From contig JAVBLD010000041.1 of NCBI GenBank assembly GCA_031553705.1, forward strand, positions 1 through 27,371: DNA of 27,371 bases, given 5' to 3'. The DNA comes from JAVBLD01 sp031553705 (GTDB taxonomy: Bacteria > Bacteroidota > Bacteroidia > Bacteroidales > Marinifilaceae). A program made the position numbers and the translations under genes. Positions 16,584 through 25,221 of this stretch are shown in pieces; within the stretch, counting starts at the first letter, position 1; each line of letters begins with the position of its first letter. Under the pieces are notes generated by a model, which had not been told where the DNA came from, did not search any database, and worked only from the letters and a program-made list of their open reading frames with translations.

Positions 16584-17090
16584 ATGGAAAAAAGAGAAAT
16601 GTATAATGCATACGCCGATCTGGAGGGGTATGATTGTTTTGGCTGTGGTCCCAGGAATGAATACGGCTTGAAATGTAAATTTATCGATGAGGGGGATTAT
16701 GTGACCTGCCATTGGATGCCGTCGGATCGTTATCAGGGTTTTTCGAAAGTTCTGCACGGGGGAATACAGGCCACCTTGATGGATGAAATTGCCAACTGGG
16801 TAATTGTTGCGCGTGCAAAAACCGCCGGAGTGACAACAGAAATGAATGTAAAGTACCGGAAACCGGTGTGTACCGATAAAGGAGAGATCTGGTTGAGGGC
16901 GAAGGTGATAAATTTGTCCAACCGCTTTGCAACGGCCCGGGTAGAGTTGTTTAATGCGGAGAATGAATTGGCGGCGGAAGCAGAGATTACCTATATGGTC
17001 TTTCCTGAAAAGATAGCCAGGGAAAAATTCGGCTGGCCGGGAATAGATGCATTCTATAAAGAAAAATCGAAAGTTGAAAATGAAGTATGA
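16584..17090 (+). CDS. PaaI-type hotdog-fold thioesterase family protein
   Basis: The 168-residue product has the 4HBT/PaaI hotdog fold, whose members hydrolyse acyl-CoA or acyl-ACP thioesters in the cytoplasm. The key motif is LHGGIQATLMDEIANW near 58-73: the HGG turn, with the following Asp/Glu on the central helix, is the usual catalytic site. TEMNVKYRKPVCTDKGEI is the typical strand that follows. Two cysteines in GYDCFGCGPRN near the N-terminus are seen in a subset of this family that begins with a 'CFGCG' motif. The gene begins after the greA-HIT terminator and overlaps the following HAD gene by the four bases ATGA, so those two are translationally coupled. The natural thioester is unknown. 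Confidence 0.85.
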   Translation: MEKREMYNAYADLEGYDCFGCGPRNEYGLKCKFIDEGDYVTCHWMPSDRYQGFSKVLHGGIQATLMDEIANWVIVARAKTAGVTTEMNVKYRKPVCTDKGEIWLRAKVINLSNRFATARVELFNAENELAAEAEITYMVFPEKIAREKFGWPGIDAFYKEKSKVENEV

Positions 17091-17725
17091 AATATAAGAA
17101 TATTGTTTGGGATTGGAATGGGACATTGTTGGATGATGTGGAGATTTGTCAGAACACCCTTAATCGGATGTTGGAAAGAAGGAGCTTGAGAACGGTTACT
17201 TTACAGCAATATAAAGATATTTTCGGATTTCCGGTGCGCCATTATTACGAGACGTTAGGGTTTGATTTTAACAGGGACGATTGGCATGAGGTGTCGGTAG
17301 ACTTTGTAGAGACCTACGATAGCCTGGCCGGAGAGGTGAGATTAACTTTTGGTGTGGTGGATGTGCTGCATCATATCCGACAGGCAGGCGTGCGGCAGTA
17401 TATCCTGTCTGCCCTGAAAGAGGATACGCTTCGGCGAATGGTTAGCAATTTCGGTATTGCCGATTGTTTTGATGGGGTATGCGGTTCCACCAACATATAT
17501 GGCGAAAGTAAGATCGGAAGAGGAAAACAGATGTTGACGGACTGTACGATCTGTCCGGAAGATACATTGATGATCGGGGACACGTTGCATGATGCAGAGG
17601 TTGCCGAGGCATTGGGGTTTGATTTTCGGTTGTATGCCGGTGGCCATAATAGCTTTTGGAGGCTAAAGGAAAAAGGCCAGGTAATCGTTAATATGGAAGA
17701 GTTGTTGGAGTTGGGCAATTGCTGA
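17087..17725 (+). CDS. HAD-superfamily hydrolase (phosphoglycolate phosphatase-like)
   Basis: The 212-residue product is a haloacid dehalogenase-type phosphatase. Motif I is VWDWNGTLLDD with the nucleophile D9; the second position, normally Asp, is Asn (N11), a variant found in a recognised branch of the family. An alpha-helical cap spans about residues 20-80. Motif II is the Ser in ILSALKEDTL, and motif III/IV is LMIGDTLHDAEVAEALG near 164-180, holding the metal-binding acid. The start overlaps the stop of the thioesterase gene by ATGA. The gene ends 14 bp from the convergent GldG-like gene without a clear terminator. Phosphoglycolate is only one possible substrate; the Asn at motif I may alter activity. 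Confidence 0.85.
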   Translation: MKYKNIVWDWNGTLLDDVEICQNTLNRMLERRSLRTVTLQQYKDIFGFPVRHYYETLGFDFNRDDWHEVSVDFVETYDSLAGEVRLTFGVVDVLHHIRQAGVRQYILSALKEDTLRRMVSNFGIADCFDGVCGSTNIYGESKIGRGKQMLTDCTICPEDTLMIGDTLHDAEVAEALGFDFRLYAGGHNSFWRLKEKGQVIVNMEELLELGNC

Positions 17726-17739
17726 TAAGCAGCACTCTT

Positions 17740-19269
17740 TTAATCAATGTGTCCGGGTATCGACCGGTTCATGCGTTTCCGTTGATTTCTTTTATAAATT
17801 ACGATTGCCGCACTTACTACGATCAGGATAGGCAAAAAGAAATTGAGGTATTTCAGAATCTCTTCCATGCGTTCGCTTATCGGATCGAGTGATGTAAAAG
17901 TCGTAAATTTATTTCTGAGTTGAATCAAGCCCGAGTTATCAGCCAGCCATTCTATCGAGTTGATAGCAAAATTCATGTTATCGTTGTAGCCTTGCAGATT
18001 TGAATCATTAAAAATAAAATCCGCATCGGTAATGGTGATGATGGCACTTTTGTCATCGTTGTTTGTCAGAAGCGCAGCAACCGTGTTGTAAGGGTGTTTG
18101 AAATCCTCCAGCGTCCATTGCTTGTAAAGATTAAAGAAAATGGGCGCCTGCTGCACGCCGGAAGTGGACGAACTTCTTGCCAATTCTTCGTAAATATAAG
18201 GCGTTTGGGTTCTGACTTGTTCGATGCTGCTTGCAAAAAATAGCAGCATAGAGCTTAACTCCTTTGTTACGGCATGTTCGCTAAAGTTGGTGATGTTTGG
18301 AAAATAGGGGAAATAGGATGAAAAGGAATGTTTCTGCAAGTGGGAGAGAAAGTGCCGAGTAGGAGACAATTTACCGCAGCATCTGTCAATGACGAAATCA
18401 TATTTGATTTTCAGCCCCTTCTCTTCAAGCATATCTTCGATCCCTGTCCGGTTGATAAAACCGTTATTTTGATGTTCATTGATTTGTCCTACTGCATGAT
18501 TCAGGGCTATAAATAACCGGCCTCCATTTTTGAGATATTCCTCCAGACGTTCTATTTCAGTTGACGAATAAACCTCCTGTGGAGCAATAATGCAAAGTAC
18601 ATTGAAATCGTTCAGCGATTCGTCCTGTTGCAGATCGATTGTCTTGACTTCTGTCAGTTGAAATAATTCATTTATAAAGCCGGACATTTGAGCAGAGGTC
18701 GCTTCCCGGTGTCCTTTTACAAAGCCGATATAAGGTCTTACAGAGGTATTTGCCTGTCTTAGAAAACGAGTAATCTCGTATTCTATAGGAGTTGTGTAAC
18801 TTATGGATTTAATGATAGCCCGATGATTGCCGATATGAAAAACGGCGCCCAGGAGTACTTCTCGGATCTTTAACATCTCATTGTCATTGAACTCTTTATA
18901 GATGGATTGTATGCCATTCCCGGACGCTTTAGCTTTTTTCTCGCTGCTATTCGTGTAGATAGTGTTGATCGTAAAATCGACAGTGCTTAAGGATTTATAT
19001 TCTTTTAGTATAGCCTTGAATTCCTTGGCTAGCTTTTTCATTTCCGGAGGTAAGTTCTCAGATACAAAAAAATCGACGACGATAGGTTGTTTGTTGGCTT
19101 TTATAATGCTTTTGCTGACACTACTTAACGAATATCTTCCATTGGCTGTAAAATCGAGTCTGATAAAGATAAAATAGGAGACAATATTCAACAAAATAGT
19201 TGCAAGGATGAAATATACGCAGTTTTTCATGAAAGGCCTCATTCTATCTATTTTGTGGGAGTTTGACAT
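17740..19269 (-). CDS. GldG-like ABC transporter auxiliary protein
   Basis: This is the large auxiliary subunit of a Gld-like exporter. From the ATG at 19269 it has 509 residues: an N-terminal membrane helix (about 15-33), a long periplasmic ABC_transp_aux region, and a C-terminal helix near 476-495 followed by the basic tail KRNQRKRMNRS. The family's recognisable stretches are NGRYSLSSVSKSIIKANKQPIVVDFFVSENLPPEM near the start, FVKGHREATS near 185, and GGRLFIALNHAV near 245. The frame can begin at TTG 19287, immediately after the permease stop, but ATG 19269 is more likely and lies 16 bp after that stop. It matches the C-terminal two thirds of the fused protein at 1057-3351. Substrate unknown. 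Confidence 0.82.
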   Translation of the reverse strand: MSNSHKIDRMRPFMKNCVYFILATILLNIVSYFIFIRLDFTANGRYSLSSVSKSIIKANKQPIVVDFFVSENLPPEMKKLAKEFKAILKEYKSLSTVDFTINTIYTNSSEKKAKASGNGIQSIYKEFNDNEMLKIREVLLGAVFHIGNHRAIIKSISYTTPIEYEITRFLRQANTSVRPYIGFVKGHREATSAQMSGFINELFQLTEVKTIDLQQDESLNDFNVLCIIAPQEVYSSTEIERLEEYLKNGGRLFIALNHAVGQINEHQNNGFINRTGIEDMLEEKGLKIKYDFVIDRCCGKLSPTRHFLSHLQKHSFSSYFPYFPNITNFSEHAVTKELSSMLLFFASSIEQVRTQTPYIYEELARSSSTSGVQQAPIFFNLYKQWTLEDFKHPYNTVAALLTNNDDKSAIITITDADFIFNDSNLQGYNDNMNFAINSIEWLADNSGLIQLRNKFTTFTSLDPISERMEEILKYLNFFLPILIVVSAAIVIYKRNQRKRMNRSIPGHID

Positions 19270-19287
19270 TGTTGAGTTGGGATACAA

Positions 19288-20010
19288 TTAAGATTTGTCT
19301 TTCTGTATAAAAACTCTGGCCAGAGAGAGAAATACAGCGACAATAGATACAAAATAGATAATATCTCGGGAATCCAATACTCCTTTAACAAGAGAATCGG
19401 AATGTTCATTAATAGATAGAAAGCCGAACAGGCCGGCAAAGAATCCAGAGCCGAGTTGTTCCGACATCATATTGAAAAGCCACTGTAAGCACAGCCCGAT
19501 CCCTATACTGATAAAAAAAGCGGTGAACGGGCTATGGGATAGAGAGGATGCAAATATGCCAATACTGATATAACAGGCGCTTATAGCAAGCAGGTCGATG
19601 TATCCCAGAATGGTAACTCCATGATCAATGTTCCCCAGGAATGCTATAGTGAGATAGTAAGGAAGCGTGAGCACCAGAGAGATAACGATAAGGATCATTG
19701 TCGAGAGAAACTTCCCCAGAATAAGTTCGGAGATTCTTATGGGTTTTGTCAGCAATAATTCAATCGTACCATTCCTCTTCTCATCGGTAATGGATTTCAT
19801 TGTCAATGCAGGAATTAAAAAGAACAGAATCCAGCTTATGGTGGTGTATATAGGCTCCATTGTCGCTTGTCCTATCGTAAAGATATTGGAAGAGGCCAGC
19901 CAGCAAACGATACCGCATATACTGGAAAAAAGAATATATCCGATATATATGTTCCATGAATTGAAACATGTGTGTAGTTCTTTACTGATCAATATCTTTA
20001 TTGTCTTCAT
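19288..20010 (-). CDS. ABC-2 type permease, GldF-like
   Basis: This 240-residue inner-membrane protein has six hydrophobic segments and the ABC-2 permease hallmark DEKRNGTIELLLTKPIRISELILGKFLS near 75-102, equivalent to SREYSSGSIKLLYSSPLT in the fused permease of the first locus. It begins 8 bp after the ATPase stop and is followed at once by the GldG-like gene, giving a compact ATPase-permease-auxiliary operon. The C-terminus ends in a short basic tail (RVFIQKDKS), while in the first locus the chain continues into the GldG part. This is good evidence that the two loci differ by a fusion or fission event. Confidence 0.85.
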   Translation of the reverse strand: MKTIKILISKELHTCFNSWNIYIGYILFSSICGIVCWLASSNIFTIGQATMEPIYTTISWILFFLIPALTMKSITDEKRNGTIELLLTKPIRISELILGKFLSTMILIVISLVLTLPYYLTIAFLGNIDHGVTILGYIDLLAISACYISIGIFASSLSHSPFTAFFISIGIGLCLQWLFNMMSEQLGSGFFAGLFGFLSINEHSDSLVKGVLDSRDIIYFVSIVAVFLSLARVFIQKDKS

Positions 20011-20018
20011 ATAAAGTC

Positions 20019-20942
20019 TTAGTTTTGGGTGACTTGTCTGAAGATATCTTCCAGGCGTGCTTCTACAGGAACGAGTTCCTTGATATACCAGTTGTTTTGC
20101 TGGCAGATCGTAAAGATTGCTTTTTCGACGGTACTATTTTGAATGCATTGCAATTCATATCGTTGATTACCTGTAATATCGATATGCTTGACTTCGGATA
20201 GCGCCGCTAGACGTTCATAAATGTGTATGTCTTGACCTCCTTCGATAACAACTTTCAATAGTTTGTCAGTATTCGATGTTCTTCTTAGTTCCGCCGAAGT
20301 ACCGTTGGCAACAATTTTTCCATTATTGATAATAAGGACTTTATCGCATGTTTCTTCAACTTCCGCCAGAATATGTGAGCTCAAAATAACTGTTTTTTCC
20401 TTTCCGATATGTTTGATCAGCTCTCTGATTTCAATAATCTGGTTCGGATCGAGGCCGGTTGTCGGTTCATCCAGAATCAACACTTCAGGGTTGTGTATAA
20501 GTGCTTGCGCCAACCCTACCCGTTGCCGGTAGCCTTTCGAAAGCTCCCGGATTGTTTTGTGCTTCTCATGGTCCAGTCCGCACATCCGGACCATATCCAT
20601 CACTCTGGCTGTGATTTTATAATTGGGAATGTTGTGAATCTTGGCAATAAAAATCAGAAAATCAATAACATTCATATCCTCGTAGAGAGGATTGTTTTCA
20701 GATAAATAGCCGATGAATTCCTTTATTTTTCCAGCATGTCTACGGATAGAGTATTTTCCTATCTGGATATTACCATAGTCCGGATATAGAAAACACGACA
20801 TAATTTTCATCGTTGTTGTTTTTCCAGCACCGTTTGGACCTAAAAAGCCAAGAATCTCTCCTTTTTTGACACTGAATGTTACCGCATCAACTGCTTTTTG
20901 AAGACCAAATGATTTAACTAAATTCTCTACCACTACATCCAT
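20019..20942 (-). CDS. ABC transporter ATP-binding protein, GldA-like
   Basis: This is the ATPase of the second Gld-like exporter, 307 residues. The motifs are Walker A GPNGAGKT (35-42), signature LSKGYRQR (134-141), Walker B VLILDE (154-159) and switch His in SSH (190). At the Q-loop it has YLSENNPLYEDM, where Glu replaces the usual Gln, as is common in the GldA group; the paralogue at 3-941 keeps Gln. A C-terminal extension of about 80 residues follows the nucleotide-binding domain. It is the first gene of a three-gene minus-strand operon with the permease (8 bp) and GldG-like gene. A perfect -7 box lies 21 bp upstream of its start. Confidence 0.9.
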   Translation of the reverse strand: MDVVVENLVKSFGLQKAVDAVTFSVKKGEILGFLGPNGAGKTTTMKIMSCFLYPDYGNIQIGKYSIRRHAGKIKEFIGYLSENNPLYEDMNVIDFLIFIAKIHNIPNYKITARVMDMVRMCGLDHEKHKTIRELSKGYRQRVGLAQALIHNPEVLILDEPTTGLDPNQIIEIRELIKHIGKEKTVILSSHILAEVEETCDKVLIINNGKIVANGTSAELRRTSNTDKLLKVVIEGGQDIHIYERLAALSEVKHIDITGNQRYELQCIQNSTVEKAIFTICQQNNWYIKELVPVEARLEDIFRQVTQN

Positions 20943-20962
20943 AATGCTGTTTTTAGATTACA

Positions 20963-20970
20963 CAAATATA
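20963..20970 (-). promoter_or_regulatory. -7 promoter element of the second Gld-like operon
   Basis: On the minus strand TATATTTG (20970-20963) matches TAnnTTTG exactly, 20 bp before the ATPase start. A -33 TTTG at the right spacing is not evident. Confidence 0.4.
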
Positions 20971-21102
20971 ATTATGAAGAAACAGACATAGATGGGTTTA
21001 ACAATATTTAACCGCAGATTATAGTTCATTAAAACTTAGCACTCAGTGGTTAAGCTAAACACAAAGATGACAAAAACCGGTTAAATTTTCATTATATAAT
21101 AA

Positions 21103-21137
21103 TTTTTAATTCTTGATTTTTAATTCTTCATTCTTGA
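21103..21137. repeat. Five AT-rich heptamers at the LacI gene end
   Basis: On the plus strand TTTTTAA, TTCTTGA, TTTTTAA, TTCTTCA, TTCTTGA run in phase. The minus-strand LacI frame reads through them and stops inside them, so its last residues (NEELKIKN) are repeat-encoded. Confidence 0.75.
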
Positions 21138-22164
21138 TTGTACGAACGCGGTCGGACGACTCCCGGATAATCAGTTCGCAATTTACCACTTCTTCCCTGA
21201 TTTGTGCATGTTTACCGTTAAGTATCTGTTCGAAAAGCAACTCGGCAGCCCGTTCTCCGACTTTTTCCGGAAACTGGTTTATTGTACTAACTCCCGGATT
21301 CATATATCTTGAACGTTTGCTGTTTGAGAATCCGAATACGGCAACATCTTCCGGAATACGGAGCTTCCTTTCTTTAATGGCTTCGATGGCGCCGATAGCC
21401 ATGTCGTCGTTAATCCCAAAAATGGCATCGGGCATATCTTTCAGGTTCAATAATCGCAAGGTTGCCTCTTTTGCAGCTTCTACCGAGAAGTCGTCGCATC
21501 GTACGATGTATTCCGGTTTAATTTCGAGGCGGTTTATTGTCATGGCTTTCAGGTAGCCTTTCATCCGGTTTTTACCGATGGATAGTTGTTCCGGTCCGGT
21601 GATCAGTGCAATTTTCCGGGCTCCGCCCTGAATCAAATGCTGCACGATTTTGCAGGCTGCGTCAGCATCGTCCGCTACCACTCTAGAGACATTCAGTTCC
21701 TTGGTAGTTCTATCAAAGAGCACCAGTGGGACACCGGCTTGTTGAATCGCTTTGATATGTTCGTATGATGTGGTGCCCCTTGAAATAGACAGGATAATCC
21801 CATCGGCCCGGTTTGCCAGAAAAATATCAATGTTTTTTTTCTCTTTTTCGAAGCTTTCGTTCGAGGAACTGACCAACACGTTATACCCGTATTTGTCTGC
21901 TATCTCTTCCACTTTTTTTACAACAGTGGCAAAAAAAGTATTTACGATCTGAGGCACTACAATGCCGATTGTGTTGCTTTTTTGGGTTTTTAGCGCCACT
22001 GCTATCGGGTTGGGCCTATAACCCAGTTCTTTTGCCAGTGCCTGTACGGTTTTACGCGTTTCTTCACTGATCTCAGGGTTGTTTTTAAGGGCCCTGGAAA
22101 CCGTCGATACGGAAATATTTAGTGCTTGTGCGAGGTCTTTGATCGTTATAGCTTTATGTGTCAT
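21106..22164 (-). CDS. LacI-family transcriptional regulator
   Basis: The product (352 residues from the ATG at 22164; ATG 22173 would add three) has the LacI/PurR layout. The N-terminal helix-turn-helix and hinge helix are AITIKDLAQALNISVSTVSRALKNNPEISEETRKTV followed by LAKELGYRPNPIAVALKTQ. A periplasmic-binding-like effector domain (about 60-340) contains NTIGIVVPQIVNTFFATVV and GFSNSKRSRYMNPGVSTINQ. It would bind DNA as a dimer and respond to a small sugar-like ligand. It begins 14-23 bp after the stop of the PgpH-like gene on the same strand, and no sugar-use genes adjoin it, so its target is not evident. The C-terminal eight residues are encoded by heptamer repeats, an unusual extension that is probably tolerated and not functional. 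Confidence 0.9.
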   Translation of the reverse strand: MTHKAITIKDLAQALNISVSTVSRALKNNPEISEETRKTVQALAKELGYRPNPIAVALKTQKSNTIGIVVPQIVNTFFATVVKKVEEIADKYGYNVLVSSSNESFEKEKKNIDIFLANRADGIILSISRGTTSYEHIKAIQQAGVPLVLFDRTTKELNVSRVVADDADAACKIVQHLIQGGARKIALITGPEQLSIGKNRMKGYLKAMTINRLEIKPEYIVRCDDFSVEAAKEATLRLLNLKDMPDAIFGINDDMAIGAIEAIKERKLRIPEDVAVFGFSNSKRSRYMNPGVSTINQFPEKVGERAAELLFEQILNGKHAQIREEVVNCELIIRESSDRVRTIKNEELKIKN

Positions 22165-22187
22165 TCCTCTCATATTTTATGTATGTG

Positions 22188-24239
22188 TTATTCTTTCTTC
22201 AGTTTCGGATAGGCTATGCGGGAGTGGTAAACATTGGCCAGCATCTCTGCAAATACTTTTTTTACCACAGCGATATCTTTAAATGTGATGTCGGCGTTCA
22301 TAAAACGCCCGTCACGGACCTGTCCATCAATGATGTCATTTACCAATTTGATGATGTTTTCTTCCGTTTTGCTCGTTAATGCCCGCGAAGCAGCCTCTAC
22401 CGCATCGGCCATCATCACAACGGCGCCCTCTTTTGTTATCGGGTCGGGACCGTGGTATGTAAAAGCGGCTTCATCGATTTTCTGGTCCGGATATTTGTTT
22501 TTGAACGAATTGTAAAAGAATTTCACCTTGCTTTTACCGTGGTGGGTCCGGATAAAATTGGTGATATTTTCCGGCAGGTTGTATTTATGGGCCAATTCAA
22601 CCCCTTTACTCACATGATTGATGATATGTTGAGCGCTTTCGGCATATTCGCATTGATCGTGAGGGTTAATGCCTCCTGTCTGATTCTCAATGAAATATAT
22701 CGGATCGTATGTTTTCCCGATATCGTGATATAACGCTCCCGTCCGGGTTAACAATGAGTTTCCGCCGATACGGTAAACAGCCTCTTCGGCCAGGTTCGCT
22801 ACCATAAAAGAGTGTTGGAACGTTCCCGGAGCTTTTTGGGTTAAAGCGCGCAATGCCGGATGGTTCGGATTTGAGAGTTCCATCAAGGTAATTTCGGAAG
22901 TATATCCGAAAAGCCGTTCAAAAATATAGATCGCTGGATAGGTCAGCGTCAGCAACAGACAGTTTACCGCTAGCCAGAATGAGTCGAGCAGATGAGACAA
23001 TTGAAATGTCCCCTCCTGGATAAAAACAAATGCAATATATACCAGGGTATAGGTAATGAATACCAGAAAGGCGGAGACAAATAATTGCCCTCGTCGCTGC
23101 AGCTGGGAAAGGCTGAATATCGACACGATGCCTGCAGAAATTTGCATGAACATATATTCGTAACTATACGGAGCAAAGTAGGAAACAAGCAGGGTGCTGC
23201 TCAATAAAAGATAAAGTGCCGATCGGCTGCCGATCAGTATATTGACCACAATTGTAAAGAATAGGACAGGAATAGCCAATATATTGATATTTTGATAATA
23301 GCTAAGACTTCCGAGTGCGACGGTAGCCAGAAATATCCCATACAGGAAAACAAACTCTTTGTTATTATAAAAGATCCTTTTTTTCGAAAAATAGAAGAAA
23401 ATAGAGAGTAGCGTAAGCGCTGTGAGGACCAGAACGATTTGTCCTACGGCGATTTTAAAAGTAGTGGTCGTGTACCCCCGGTGATGTTGGTACTCTATTT
23501 GCAGCGAATTTAATATTTTCACCTTTTCCGGGGTGACCAGCTCCTGTTTTGAGATAATTACCTCCCCTTTTTGTACCATCCCCTGTGTCAAACTGGGCGT
23601 TTTCAACAGATTGAGCAGGTCGAGGTTTGTTTTTGTTTCGTCAAATTCGAGGTTCGGCTGGAGATAGTTATTCAGGTTTAGGCGAAGGAGTTGTTCTTTT
23701 ACTTTTTGGGGAAGATTTAGTTTGTCGATCTTTTCCAAAAGCGTCGAATAGGCTTTTTTCAGTGTATACACCTGCTTTGCGTCTACATCCTGCCCGATAT
23801 TGTTCACTACGATCTTAATATACTTGACATTGTCCAGGTCGATCTTTTCCGGTAGCTGGATGATTCCTTTTGTATATATAGTGTCTAATTCATTAACCAA
23901 TATTTCGATAGCCGGAGCGGCCGGCGATTCTTTCAAGGAGCTTGCTGCATTGACAAACTTGTTGATTTGGTGTACTTTAGTGCTTTCATTCAGGTTGAAT
24001 ATCGGGACCTGCTCCTTTGTGATCTCTTCCCTGTCTTTAATCCGTTCTTCTTCTGTTTTATATATCGGGAAATCAAAAGGCGCAATCAGCGTTTCGTATC
24101 TCCAGGGCATTCCTTTCTTATATTCATGCTGGGTGAATTTTGGAAAGAGCAGGACAATAATAAAGCAAATAAGGAAAATGACTATGGTCCTGAATAGAAT
24201 ATCAAGCCGGCGTTTTAATCTCCTGTTTATCATGTTCAT
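22188..24239 (-). CDS. 7TM-HD family phosphohydrolase, PgpH-like (probable cyclic-di-AMP phosphodiesterase)
   Basis: The 683-residue protein follows the PgpH plan. A first membrane helix (about 13-32) is followed by an extracytoplasmic 7TMR-HDED region (about 35-270), a block of seven membrane segments (about 272-455), and a cytoplasmic HD domain. In the HD domain TRTGALYHDIGK places the metal-binding pair at H505 and D506, with THHGKSKVKFFY and MMADAVEAASRAL further on. Characterised relatives (Listeria PgpH) hydrolyse cyclic-di-AMP to pApA, acting in osmotic and cell-wall balance. The same reaction here is inference from architecture; no cyclase is in the window. It lies between the fabD terminator and the LacI gene, and may be co-transcribed with the latter. 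Confidence 0.88.
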   Translation of the reverse strand: MNMINRRLKRRLDILFRTIVIFLICFIIVLLFPKFTQHEYKKGMPWRYETLIAPFDFPIYKTEEERIKDREEITKEQVPIFNLNESTKVHQINKFVNAASSLKESPAAPAIEILVNELDTIYTKGIIQLPEKIDLDNVKYIKIVVNNIGQDVDAKQVYTLKKAYSTLLEKIDKLNLPQKVKEQLLRLNLNNYLQPNLEFDETKTNLDLLNLLKTPSLTQGMVQKGEVIISKQELVTPEKVKILNSLQIEYQHHRGYTTTTFKIAVGQIVLVLTALTLLSIFFYFSKKRIFYNNKEFVFLYGIFLATVALGSLSYYQNINILAIPVLFFTIVVNILIGSRSALYLLLSSTLLVSYFAPYSYEYMFMQISAGIVSIFSLSQLQRRGQLFVSAFLVFITYTLVYIAFVFIQEGTFQLSHLLDSFWLAVNCLLLTLTYPAIYIFERLFGYTSEITLMELSNPNHPALRALTQKAPGTFQHSFMVANLAEEAVYRIGGNSLLTRTGALYHDIGKTYDPIYFIENQTGGINPHDQCEYAESAQHIINHVSKGVELAHKYNLPENITNFIRTHHGKSKVKFFYNSFKNKYPDQKIDEAAFTYHGPDPITKEGAVVMMADAVEAASRALTSKTEENIIKLVNDIIDGQVRDGRFMNADITFKDIAVVKKVFAEMLANVYHSRIAYPKLKKE

Positions 24240-24292
24240 CTATAAAAAGTAGTTTAAATCAGCCTTTAAAGATAAACCAATAAATGAATAAA

Positions 24293-24318
24293 AAAAAGTT
24301 CCTCATAAGGAACTTTTT
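24293..24318 (-). terminator. Intrinsic terminator of fabD
   Basis: AAAAAGTTCCT (24293-24303), loop of four, AGGAACTTTTT (24308-24318) form an 11-bp perfect stem. On the minus strand it starts 4 bp after the fabD stop and runs into a T-tract. The arms also give a T-run on the plus strand, but no plus-strand gene ends here. Confidence 0.8.
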
Positions 24319-24321
24319 ATA

Positions 24322-25197
24322 TTACTGAATGCTATTGACCTCCGCATCAGGGCTGACTTTCTTGATGAGCCCCTGTAATACTTTTCCGGGACCGATTTCA
24401 AGAAATGTCGTTGCTCCGTCTGCTAGCATATTTTGCATAATCTGGGTCCACCGTACCGAAGATGTTAGCTGTGCAATCAGATTTTCTTTTATCTTTTGGG
24501 GGTCGGTATAGGGTTTGGCATCTACGTTTTGATAGATCGGACATAGCGGGTTTGAAAACGGGATACTTTCAATGGCTGCCGCGAGTTCTTTACGGGCAGA
24601 TTCCATCAGAGAGGAGTGGAATGCACCGCCTACTTTTAACGGGAGCACTCTTTTGGCACCTGCTTCCGTTAATTTTTGGGTAGCGATTTCGATGCCTTGC
24701 ATACTTCCGGAGATTACGATCTGCCCCGGACTGTTATAGTTGGCCGGAACTACAATTTCGTTGATGTTTTTGCATATTTCCGTCACAATCTCGTCATCCA
24801 TGCCGATTACAGCCGCCATTGTTGAAGGAGTAGCTTCACAAGCCTTCTGCATAGCTAAAGCTCTGGCATATACCAAACGAAGTCCGTTTTCAAAAGAGAG
24901 TGCTTTGACTGCTACCAGTGCCGAGAATTCACCGAGCGAGTGTCCTGCCGCCATATCCGGTTTATCCTGTATACTGTCCGCCAGGATAACAGAATGGAGA
25001 AATATAGCCGGTTGTGTCACTTTTGTCTGTTTCAGGTCTTCGTCGGTACCGGCAAACATCAGGTCGGTAATCCGGAAACCTAAGATATTATTTGCTTTTT
25101 CAAATAACTCTTTTGCCCTGGGAGAAGTTTCATACAACTCTTTCCCCATCCCTACAAATTGGGCCCCTTGACCGGGAAATACAAATGCTTTTTTCAT
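24322..25197 (-). CDS. fabD: Malonyl-CoA:ACP transacylase FabD
   Basis: FabD transfers the malonyl group from CoA to acyl carrier protein, supplying the extender for fatty acid synthesis in the cytoplasm. The 291-residue length is slightly below the usual 300-310. FPGQGAQFVGMGKELY opens the protein, the nucleophile is in GHSLGE (S87), a conserved Arg follows in ARALAMQKA (R112), and the catalytic His is in GGAFHSSLM (H194). Other conserved stretches are AANYNSPGQIVISG-like PANYNSPGQIVISG and FLEIGPGKVL. The gene stands alone, away from other fab genes, with a strong terminator directly after it; folE lies upstream across a 135-bp gap holding repeat fragments. Confidence 0.95.
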   Translation of the reverse strand: MKKAFVFPGQGAQFVGMGKELYETSPRAKELFEKANNILGFRITDLMFAGTDEDLKQTKVTQPAIFLHSVILADSIQDKPDMAAGHSLGEFSALVAVKALSFENGLRLVYARALAMQKACEATPSTMAAVIGMDDEIVTEICKNINEIVVPANYNSPGQIVISGSMQGIEIATQKLTEAGAKRVLPLKVGGAFHSSLMESARKELAAAIESIPFSNPLCPIYQNVDAKPYTDPQKIKENLIAQLTSSVRWTQIMQNMLADGATTFLEIGPGKVLQGLIKKVSPDAEVNSIQ

Positions 25198-25221
25198 AAT
25201 GATCGTTTTTGTTAGTGGCAG

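Noticed and set aside
21000..21100. Possible gene or structured RNA between the LacI gene and the Gld-like operon
   Set aside because: No frame, hairpin or tRNA-like arms could be supported beyond the heptamer repeat and the -7 box.
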